Shown: in pieces, positions 1-4,982 of the stretch | Layout: every line of letters starts with the position of its first letter | Position numbering within the stretch: the stretch's first letter is position 1 | Assembly: GCA_937959375.1 (NCBI GenBank) | Contig: CALGLS010000407.1 | Span: 1-5,489 of the forward strand | Length of the DNA: 5,489 nt | DNA from: an uncultured Saprospiraceae bacterium | GTDB taxonomy: Bacteria > Bacteroidota > Bacteroidia > Chitinophagales > Saprospiraceae | Direction of reading: 5' to 3' | The notes under the pieces: model-generated | Told to the model about the DNA's origin: nothing | Database searches by the model: none | What the model saw: only the letters and a program-made list of their open reading frames with translations | Program-made: the position numbers and the translations under genes

Positions 1-42
1 CGTCTATTGCGACATTTAATCGCGGAGCTACGTGAGTGGGAA

Positions 43-118
43 GTCTGACAGCGAAGCGGTCTCTCAGTGGTGGCAGCGCCACCACGGTCTGACAGCGCAG
101 CGATCTGACAGCGTAGCG
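43..118. repeat. Three 16-bp repeat units with an embedded hairpin
   Basis: Three copies of the 16-mer RTCTGACAGCGNAGCG lie at 43-58, 87-102 and 103-118; the last two are directly adjacent. The variable twelfth base is A, C and T in turn. Between the first and second copies, GTGGTGGC (67-74) and GCCACCAC (78-85) form a perfect 8-bp stem around the loop AGC. The segment is richer in GC than the genes nearby and shows no convincing reading frame. It looks like an interspersed intergenic repeat; the function is unknown. Confidence 0.75.
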
Positions 119-122
119 GTCT

Positions 123-146
123 CAAATTTTTTCTCAAAAAAATTTG
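123..146. repeat. AT-rich perfect inverted repeat (hairpin)
   Basis: CAAATTTTTT (123-132) and AAAAAATTTG (137-146) are perfect reverse complements around the loop CTCA. There is no T-run after the stem on either strand, so it is not a standard intrinsic terminator. Its right edge touches the proposed -35 element of the sigma-factor promoter at 145-150, so it could be an operator-like site or simply the end of the repeat-rich block. Confidence 0.6.
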
Positions 147-172
147 TAACTTCTCCCAAACTAAGCCGTCTA
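145..172 (+). promoter_or_regulatory. Candidate ECF-sigma promoter of the sigma-factor gene
   Basis: TGTAAC at 145-150 is followed after 16 bases by CGTCTA at 167-172. An AAC-containing -35 and a CGTC-type -10 at this spacing is the classic form of promoters read by ECF sigma factors (for example Bacillus SigX/SigW type). It sits directly in front of the ECF sigma gene, suggesting autoregulation. A start site about 6-8 bases after the -10 would fall almost on the ATG at 181, giving a nearly leaderless mRNA. This is motif matching only; the consensus of this particular sigma factor is not known to me. Confidence 0.4.
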
Positions 173-180
173 CAACCGAA

Positions 181-711
181 ATGACCAAAGAACAATTCAA
201 ATCCAAGGTATTAATACTCCAAAATAAGCTCTTTCGCTACGCAGTTAGTATCGTGGCAGATCGGGAATTGGCGCGGGATATTGTTCAGGAAGTACTGATG
301 AAACTTTGGGATACCCGTGAGCAATTAGAAGGGATTCAAAACTTGGAATCCTGGTCGATTCGTATAACTAGAAACAAAGCACTGGATAAATTGCGGCTAA
401 GCGCCAACAAAACAGTGGAGCTAAAGCAAGCTGAAAATCATTTGGGTTTTTATGCAGCTCCAGACAAAGTAGCAGAGCAAAAGAACTTGATAGATGCCGT
501 TCAAAGGCTACTAAAAAAGCTACCTGAGAAACAAAGAGAAATATTTAGACTGAGAGACCTGATGGGATATAGCAATTATGAAATTGAAGAAATGATGGAA
601 TTGAATGCTACTCAAGTTAAAGTCAATCTCTTTCGAGCACGGAAAAAAATTAAATCAGGACTCAATCAACTTATCAATTATGGACTGGAAAATGAAAAAA
701 GAACTTCTTGA
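181..711 (+). CDS. ECF-type RNA polymerase sigma-70 factor
   Basis: This 176-residue protein has the size and two-domain plan of an extracytoplasmic-function sigma factor, which directs RNA polymerase to a specific promoter set. Region 2 spans about residues 11-77, with LFRYAVSIV, the region 2.2 motif DIVQEVLMKLW (33-43) and the W58-S-I-R-ITRNKALDKLR stretch that contacts the -10 element. Region 4 spans about 103-160: LKKLPEKQREIFRLRDLMGYS followed by a helix-turn-helix ending NLFRARKKIK. No extra sensory domain is present. The ATG at 181 gives the full region 2 and lies just downstream of a candidate ECF promoter. The end overlaps the next gene by 20 bp in another frame, implying translational coupling to a probable anti-sigma protein. 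The exact ECF subgroup and regulon cannot be told from the sequence. Confidence 0.95.
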   Translation: MTKEQFKSKVLILQNKLFRYAVSIVADRELARDIVQEVLMKLWDTREQLEGIQNLESWSIRITRNKALDKLRLSANKTVELKQAENHLGFYAAPDKVAEQKNLIDAVQRLLKKLPEKQREIFRLRDLMGYSNYEIEEMMELNATQVKVNLFRARKKIKSGLNQLINYGLENEKRTS

Positions 712-1168
712 AAAATATTGGAAAGGAGAAACCACCCTTAAAGAGGAAGCTTGGTTGAAAGCTAATGTTGCTGATCTAGAATCAGAAATTGACAAAGCAG
801 AGGCTGGTTATTTAGATCAACTGAATCAGTTTTCAGACTTGTCGATGGATGAGGAATTTACAATGGAAGATATTGTAACTGAGCAAGTCAAAGAAGCAAA
901 GGTGGTTGCAGTTCCTTTTTACAAAAACCTCCGAAAGATAGCAGCAGCCGTATTGTTATTAGTAGGACTTGGAATTGGAATGAATAGCGTGTTTAATCAA
1001 GAAATGGTAGAAGAAGTGGTTGTGGAACAAACTCCTGAAGAGGCTTTTGAAACGGCAAAACAAGCCATGCTTTTGATTTCTTCTAAGTTGAATAAGGGGA
1101 TTGATTGTGCGAATGAGTTTGGGAAATTTAATCAGACTGCGGAGAAGATTGAGAGTGGGGTGAAGTAG
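692..1168 (+). CDS. Single-pass membrane protein, probable anti-sigma partner
   Basis: The chosen start is the ATG at 692, giving MKKELLEKYWKGETTLKEEAWLKA and 158 residues. The same frame opens further up at 605 and 680, but those starts lie deeper in the sigma gene and add an unlikely N-terminus. The N-terminal ~75 residues are acidic and predicted cytoplasmic; the LLEKYWKGETT segment resembles small proteins encoded beside Bacteroidota ECF sigma factors. One transmembrane helix follows at about 82-99 (KIAAAVLLLVGLGIGMNSV), then a ~55-residue periplasmic tail with TPEEAFETAKQAMLLISSKLNKG. There is no HxxxCxxC zinc-binding motif, so it is not a classical ZAS anti-sigma factor. Position, 20-bp overlap with the sigma gene and topology support sequestering the sigma factor at the inner membrane. 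That role is inferred. Confidence 0.75.
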   Translation: MKKELLEKYWKGETTLKEEAWLKANVADLESEIDKAEAGYLDQLNQFSDLSMDEEFTMEDIVTEQVKEAKVVAVPFYKNLRKIAAAVLLLVGLGIGMNSVFNQEMVEEVVVEQTPEEAFETAKQAMLLISSKLNKGIDCANEFGKFNQTAEKIESGVK

Positions 1169-1171
1169 AGG

Positions 1172-1204
1172 GTTAGAGTTAGAGTTAGAGTTAGAGTTAG
1201 AGTT
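1172..1204. repeat. GTTAGA hexamer microsatellite
   Basis: Five exact head-to-tail copies of GTTAGA run from 1172 to 1201, with a half copy (GTT) to 1204. The array begins three bases after the TAG stop of the membrane protein at 1166-1168, so length changes would not alter that protein. Such short tandem arrays can vary by replication slippage; any effect on mRNA stability is speculation. Confidence 0.9.
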
Positions 1205-1237
1205 TTTCTTCTGGCGTGAATTTTTTCGTAATCGTAA

Positions 1238-1487
1238 TTTTGAACGCAGAGGCGCTGAGGCGCAGAGATTTTCCGCTAACGTAGTGGGAGTTAGGAGAGG
1301 CGCAGAGAGGAATTTTGCTTGTGCAAAATAAGTTATCGTGAACGCTTTATTTGCAATGAAAACTAAAGAACTAAATGCAATATCGATTACGTTGAACTTT
1401 TTAGCTTAGCTAAAAAAAACTCAGCGCCTCGTATGAACTACTACGAACCGTGGATAACTCCGCGCCTCCGCGCCTCTGCGTTCAAAA
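1238..1487. repeat. About 250-bp element bounded by long inverted repeats
   Basis: The left arm (1238-1267, containing TGAACGCAGAGGCGC) and right arm (1458-1487, containing GCGCCTCTGCGTTCA) are reverse complements at 28 of 30 positions, about 190 bp apart. Both arms are built of GCAGAGGCGC-like units, and a further copy (GAGGCGCAGAG) lies at 1297-1307. Inside are two small perfect hairpins: ATTTTGC/GCAAAAT (1312-1329) and TTTTTAGC/GCTAAAAA (1398-1416). Neither hairpin is followed by a T-run on the plus strand, so neither is a convincing terminator. No ORF of useful size and no clear target-site duplication is visible. It may be a MITE-like or REP-like non-coding repeat. The segment fills most of the 365-bp gap (1169-1533) between the membrane protein and the next gene. 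Confidence 0.6.
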
Positions 1488-1533
1488 AATATTTAAACAA
1501 TAAACTCCTAGAATAACTAAAAATTTAAAGAAC

Positions 1534-2370
1534 ATGAAAAAGAACACCTTACTATTATTACTAGCCTTGTGCCTCAGCAACCTAACCTTTGCACAAAGCA
1601 ACTTCATCAGCGAATACTACGCTGATTACGAAACAGACAACAGCTTCGACAAAGTAAATGTAACTAGCAAAACCTTCGATCTCATTACTGAAGTCGAACC
1701 AAAAAGCCAGGACGAAAGAAACGCTATTGATGCGATTTCAAAACTAGAAGGCATCAAAGTGTTAAGCAAAGAGAAGGTAGAAGGATTGGTAGAACTAAGA
1801 GCTGATGCTATTACAAAAGCAGCGCAGGACGATCGCTACGAAGAGTTAATTAAAGTAGAAACACAGAACGAAAACTTCCTTTTGATGATTCGCGAAGAAG
1901 CGGATGTCGTAAAAGAGTTGACGGTGATTGCAGGTGATAAAAATCACTTTTTGTTGGCGACGATTTACGGAGAGATTGATTTGAAAAACATCAGCCGATT
2001 GGCATCTGCTATTCAGAATAATGGGAAAGAATGGTTCCGAGTTTTTGAGAATATTGATTCAGAGGAATTAGTTTTCAACGGAGCAAAAGGACGTAGCGAA
2101 AAGCGCAACAAAAAAGCAACTGCAGATGATCTAAGTTTTAATGTATATCCAAATCCGGTGAGTGATTATGTTCAGTTGGAAGCCATCGAAACTAGCGATA
2201 CCGAATACCAATTAGAGTTTTTTACCATCATGGGTGAGTCCGTTAAAAACGTAGGAAAAGTAAATTTACCATACAAAGTACAATTGGAAGATTTACCTTC
2301 AGGTGCTTATTTTCTTCGCCTGACAAACGCAGATGGTGTATTCAAAAATTACCGAATAGTTAAGCCGTAG
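1534..2370 (+). CDS. DUF4252-like secreted protein with type IX sorting domain
   Basis: The 278-residue protein starts with a clear Sec signal peptide (MKKNTLLLLLALCLSNLTFAQ, cleavage probably after A20). Residues about 23-185 resemble the DUF4252 family, whose biochemical function is unknown; landmarks are FDKVNVTSKTFDLI (38-51), LEGIKVL (71-77) and IYGEIDLKNISRLASAI (144-160). A basic linker (about 187-196) leads to a C-terminal type A sorting domain of the type IX secretion system at about 201-278: FNVYPNPVSDYVQL, then LPSGAYFLRLTNADG and the ending KNYRIVKP. It should therefore cross the outer membrane and be released or attached at the cell surface. The next gene encodes a paralogue lacking this tail. 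The ATG at 1534 is preceded by an A-rich leader and no Shine-Dalgarno sequence. The family name rests on motif recall, while the sorting domain is unmistakable. Confidence 0.85.
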   Translation: MKKNTLLLLLALCLSNLTFAQSNFISEYYADYETDNSFDKVNVTSKTFDLITEVEPKSQDERNAIDAISKLEGIKVLSKEKVEGLVELRADAITKAAQDDRYEELIKVETQNENFLLMIREEADVVKELTVIAGDKNHFLLATIYGEIDLKNISRLASAIQNNGKEWFRVFENIDSEELVFNGAKGRSEKRNKKATADDLSFNVYPNPVSDYVQLEAIETSDTEYQLEFFTIMGESVKNVGKVNLPYKVQLEDLPSGAYFLRLTNADGVFKNYRIVKP

Positions 2371-2440
2371 GTGCACACAAATAAATCGCACATTCAAAAA
2401 AAAATATCAAACTAAATTAAAAAATATAAATTCAATCATA

Positions 2441-2962
2441 ATGAAAAAAATAACATTAATCCTTCTTGCAGTTCTAATTTGCAACATCGGCTTCTCACAA
2501 GACAACGCTGTTACCAAACACTTTTCAACTTACCAAAAAAGTAAAGATTTTACGAAAGTATCTGTTACTAGCAAGATGTTTTCTCTATTCGCTGACATCG
2601 ATACAGAAGATCCTGATCAGCAAGAATTGATCGAAGCAATGAGCAAGATCAAGGGAATCAAAGCAGTCGTAAACGAAAAGACTGAAAACAGTGCAGAGCT
2701 TTACGCAAATGCTATTCAAACCATTTCTAAAGACAGTAATTACGAGGAGCTAATGTCTGTTGAAGATGCATCTGAAAACATTATGTTTATGGTAAATGAT
2801 AATGGGGGAGTCATTAACGAATTACTCATGATCATCGGTGGCGAAAAGCAGTTTATGGTAATGTCACTTTTTGGTGAAATAGACTTGAGTCAAATGGCGA
2901 GACTGTCTAGAGTTTTGAATATTCAAGGTATGGAACAGTTTCAAGCTTTAGAAAAGAAGTAG
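2441..2962 (+). CDS. DUF4252-like exported protein, paralogue without sorting tail
   Basis: This 173-residue protein has a signal peptide (MKKITLILLAVLICNIGFSQ, cut near residue 19-20) and a domain aligning along its length with residues ~23-175 of the preceding protein. FTKVSVTSKMFSLF (37-50) matches FDKVNVTSKTFDLI, IKGIKAV matches LEGIKVL, YEELMSVE (101-108) matches YEELIKVE, and LFGEIDLSQMARLSRVL (143-159) matches IYGEIDLKNISRLASAI. It stops at the domain end and lacks the type IX sorting tail; the cysteine at 14 has no lipobox, so it is predicted to stay in the periplasm. It follows its paralogue after a 70-bp A/T-rich gap without a terminator, consistent with tandem duplication and co-transcription. 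No catalytic motif is visible. Confidence 0.82.
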   Translation: MKKITLILLAVLICNIGFSQDNAVTKHFSTYQKSKDFTKVSVTSKMFSLFADIDTEDPDQQELIEAMSKIKGIKAVVNEKTENSAELYANAIQTISKDSNYEELMSVEDASENIMFMVNDNGGVINELLMIIGGEKQFMVMSLFGEIDLSQMARLSRVLNIQGMEQFQALEKK

Positions 2963-3060
2963 TTGGATTTAGTGGGTAGTGGGAACAGGATGATCGGCAG
3001 TGTAAAACGTTCTGAAGTACAAGCCTAAATTCAATTTCGCATAGACCGCGGTCGAGTGAA

Positions 3061-3090
3061 TTGAGCTTGAATTTGAGATTGAACTTGAGT
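3061..3090. repeat. Degenerate TTGARN hexamer array
   Basis: Five head-to-tail hexamers of the form TTGARN lie at 3061-3090: TTGAGC, TTGAAT, TTGAGA, TTGAAC, TTGAGT. The fifth base alternates G, A, G, A, G. Just upstream is a perfect 10-bp palindrome, GACCGCGGTC (3044-3053), flanked by TCAATT (3031-3036) and AATTGA (3059-3064), which could make a larger hairpin. The stretch 2963-3146 has no credible gene. Confidence 0.6.
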
Positions 3091-3150
3091 TTTCCTAATG
3101 CTCTCAAGCAGTTTCCCTTTGTCGTAAATCGCCTCCCGTTTAAGAACAAA

Positions 3151-3200
3151 AAGCCGAAAGGTCTGTCTAATGTAGATAGATCTTTCGGCTTTTTTATTTT
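3151..3200 (+). terminator. Strong intrinsic terminator, probably bidirectional
   Basis: The arms 3151-3169 and 3173-3191 form a 19-bp stem with only two G:U wobbles and the three-base loop ATG; the base of the stem is AAGCCGAAAG/CTTTCGGCTT. On the plus strand it runs straight into a T-rich tract (3190-3200, one A). An A-tract (3148-3152) before the stem gives a T-run on the opposite strand as well. It ends the sigma/DUF4252 block and insulates it from the lipoprotein/ABC operon. Confidence 0.92.
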
Positions 3201-3222
3201 AGCTACAAAACTTAAGTGCGAA

Positions 3223-3230
3223 TAAGTTTG
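3223..3230 (+). promoter_or_regulatory. Candidate Bacteroidota housekeeping -7 box
   Basis: TAAGTTTG matches the Bacteroidota -7 consensus TAnnTTTG and is the only full match I noticed between the terminator and the lipoprotein gene. The -33 partner is poor: only TTTT at 3197-3200, 22 bases upstream. If used, it would leave a leader of about 200 bases. Another near match is TACATTTA at 3379-3386. The assignment is tentative. Confidence 0.3.
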
Positions 3231-3360
3231 AACAAAAATCAAGTTGCTGAGTGTTCTCAGTATTTCAAAAATACAGCCGATTAAAATTCCTATTCCAATT
3301 CACGAAAAACTTCAAAACACTCAACCCAAAAAACAACACATTCGTCGATAATTATGCTCG

Positions 3361-3406
3361 GTTACAAGTTACTTTACTTACATTTACCATTATGAAATTA
3401 AGTAAC
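3361..3406. promoter_or_regulatory. GTTAC-repeat cluster, possible operator
   Basis: GTTAC occurs at 3361-3365 and again at 3368-3372, and its reverse complement GTAAC at 3402-3406. GTTACTT (3368-3374) and AAGTAAC (3400-3406) form a perfect 7-bp inverted repeat. The cluster lies 37-82 bases upstream of the lipoprotein start. It could bind a dimeric regulator or fold in the leader RNA. The rest of 3201-3442 holds a small CTGAG/CTCAG hairpin (3247-3260) and no convincing gene. Confidence 0.3.
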
Positions 3407-3442
3407 AAAACAAGTACAAACTTACGATCATAGATCAAAAAT

Positions 3443-4072
3443 ATGAAACATAAATTTTCCTTTCTTTTCTTATTTCTCCTCTTTGCCGTTTCCTGTAAAA
3501 AAGAACAGTCTGTTGTTCAAGAACTAAAGAAACAAAACAAGATCGAGAACAGTTACTTCCTCTATCCAAGTACCATGAGAATGTTGAATATTACCAACAT
3601 TGAATCCATCAATAAAGTAGTAAAAGATGTAAAAAAAGTAAGTGTACTCAACATGAATATTGATTCTTTTGACTACCAACAACTATCAGACATAACCGTT
3701 GATCTACAAGAAAAAGAAGGATATGATATGTATTTAGAAGTAGTGGATACTGAAAATCAATACTATATTTTAGGAAATGAGTCAACTGATAAAACGATGA
3801 TGCTAACTTCTTCAGGAGGACGTCACTATATTGTTGAAATAGATGGGAAACCAGATTACTTCCAACTGGCAATGGCATGGAAAGACATCAACAGTATGGA
3901 TAGCACATCAACGGTTGCCTTTTCAGCTCTAAAAGATATGGTGGTGGGTGACATTAAAAGAAAAGAACGTTCTAGAGAATATTGGAGAAACAAGGCAGAA
4001 AAAGAAGCGGCAGAACAAGCAAGAAAAGACTCTATAAAAATGGCACAAGATTCCATTCAACTACTAGATTGA
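3443..4072 (+). CDS. Lipoprotein, possibly a distant DUF4252 relative
   Basis: The 209-residue product has a lipoprotein signal: a hydrophobic stretch FSFLFLFLLF, then the lipobox AVSC with the acylated cysteine at 18. The residues after it, KKEQS, carry charge, which in Bacteroidota may favour surface exposure, though they do not match a known export signal exactly. The central part (about 38-150) has YPSTMRMLNI and a predicted alpha/beta pattern ending HYIVEIDGKPDYFQLAMAW, faintly similar in layout to the C-terminal end of the DUF4252 domain. The C-terminus (170-209) is highly charged, helical and probably coiled coil (KRKERSREYWRNKAEKEAAEQARKDS). The ABC ATPase gene begins 16 bp downstream, so the lipoprotein is probably an accessory of that transporter or is regulated with it. 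The ATG at 3443 is needed to include the signal peptide. Confidence 0.75.
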   Translation: MKHKFSFLFLFLLFAVSCKKEQSVVQELKKQNKIENSYFLYPSTMRMLNITNIESINKVVKDVKKVSVLNMNIDSFDYQQLSDITVDLQEKEGYDMYLEVVDTENQYYILGNESTDKTMMLTSSGGRHYIVEIDGKPDYFQLAMAWKDINSMDSTSTVAFSALKDMVVGDIKRKERSREYWRNKAEKEAAEQARKDSIKMAQDSIQLLD

Positions 4073-4088
4073 TATACCAAACAATTCA

Positions 4089-4982
4089 ATGAAAGTTTTA
4101 GAAACAACAAACTTAACTAAAAAGTATCGCAAGATCACGGCGCTAGATCAACTCAATTTTCATATTGACGAGGGAATGGTGTTTGGTTTGTTAGGTCCAA
4201 ATGGCTCTGGCAAAACAACAACATTAGGGATGTTACTCAATGTGCTTGCACCAACAAGTGGCTCCTTCAAATGGTTTGAAAAAGCACCTTCTGCTGAGAG
4301 TCGAAAAAAGATTGGAGCCATACTCGAAATTCCTTGTTTTTTACCGTATCTGACCGCTGAACAAAACTTGCGAGTAATTGCTAAAGTCAAAGAATGTGCG
4401 CCAGAAAATATTGAGCGAAGTTTGAAAACCGTAGGTCTGTTTGACCGAAAAGATGATCCCTTCAAAACCTTTTCATTGGGTATGAAACAACGTTTGGCAA
4501 TTGGATCGGCACTGTTAGGTGATCCACCCGTTTTGATATTAGATGAACCTACCAATGGCCTTGATCCTCAGGGGATTGTAGAGATAAGAGAGTTGATAAA
4601 AGAAATTGCTGGATCAGGTAAAACGATCATTTTAGCAAGCCATTTATTGGACGAAGTGCAGAAACTTTGTAGCGATTTTATGGTATTGCGAAAAGGAAAA
4701 AAGTTATTTCAAGGATCAGTGCAAGGAGCTTTGATGAATGAGCGATCTGTAGAAGTAGCCGCCAAAGATATGGAGCAAATGCAAACTGTTTTGAGCGGAT
4801 TTAATGGCATCAAAAAAATGAATCGAACAGATGACTTTTTTGTTTTAACAACAGAAGATTACGTCACTTCATCTGACATAAGTCACTATTTATTTGACCG
4901 AAAAATTGTCGTAACACATTTAGTAGAAAAGGAAGGCAGTTTAGAAAAACAGTTTTTAAAAATCCTCAAAGAAAATGATTAG
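4089..4982 (+). CDS. ABC transporter ATP-binding protein (NatA/BcrA-like)
   Basis: At 297 residues this is a full single nucleotide-binding subunit that hydrolyses ATP to drive an ABC-2 type export complex at the inner membrane. All main motifs are present: Walker A GPNGSGKT (36-43), signature FSLGMKQR (128-135), Walker B VLILDEP (148-154) with catalytic Glu, D-loop NGLDP (156-160) and the switch histidine in ASH (H185). The Q-loop position reads GAILEIPCFLPYLT, with Glu80 where most ABC ATPases have Gln; bacitracin/lantibiotic-immunity type (BcrA/LanF) ATPases share this feature. A C-terminal region of about 80 residues follows the H-loop domain, as in that group. The gene overlaps the permease by 8 bp, indicating coupled translation. 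The substrate cannot be assigned: antimicrobial efflux, sodium export and gliding-type exporters all use this class. Confidence 0.95.
   Translation: MKVLETTNLTKKYRKITALDQLNFHIDEGMVFGLLGPNGSGKTTTLGMLLNVLAPTSGSFKWFEKAPSAESRKKIGAILEIPCFLPYLTAEQNLRVIAKVKECAPENIERSLKTVGLFDRKDDPFKTFSLGMKQRLAIGSALLGDPPVLILDEPTNGLDPQGIVEIRELIKEIAGSGKTIILASHLLDEVQKLCSDFMVLRKGKKLFQGSVQGALMNERSVEVAAKDMEQMQTVLSGFNGIKKMNRTDDFFVLTTEDYVTSSDISHYLFDRKIVVTHLVEKEGSLEKQFLKILKEND

Noticed and set aside
43..118. Possible CRISPR array
   Set aside because: The 16-bp units are too short, two are directly adjacent without a spacer, and no cas gene is present.
605..691. Upstream extension of the membrane-protein reading frame
   Set aside because: It lies entirely inside the sigma gene's region 4 coding sequence; the ATG at 692 gives the N-terminus expected for this kind of protein.
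1398..1416. Hairpin TTTTTAGC/GCTAAAAA as a terminator
   Set aside because: There is no T-run after the stem on either strand; on the plus strand it is followed by A residues.
2907..3242. Minus-strand ORF of 111 codons
   Set aside because: It runs through the strong terminator stem, the hexamer array and the end of the DUF4252 gene; its composition reflects the repeats and it has no recognisable domain.
3251..3433. Plus-strand 60-codon ORF with a GTG start
   Set aside because: It occupies the leader region before the lipoprotein, has a rare start codon, no recognisable domain or ribosome site, and contains the GTTAC repeat cluster.
3648..4056. Minus-strand ORFs opposite the lipoprotein gene
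   Set aside because: They are antisense shadows of a gene with a clear lipoprotein signal and operon context.
4160..4555. Minus-strand ORF of 131 codons opposite the ABC ATPase
   Set aside because: The plus strand encodes all ABC motifs here; the antisense frame shows no domain.
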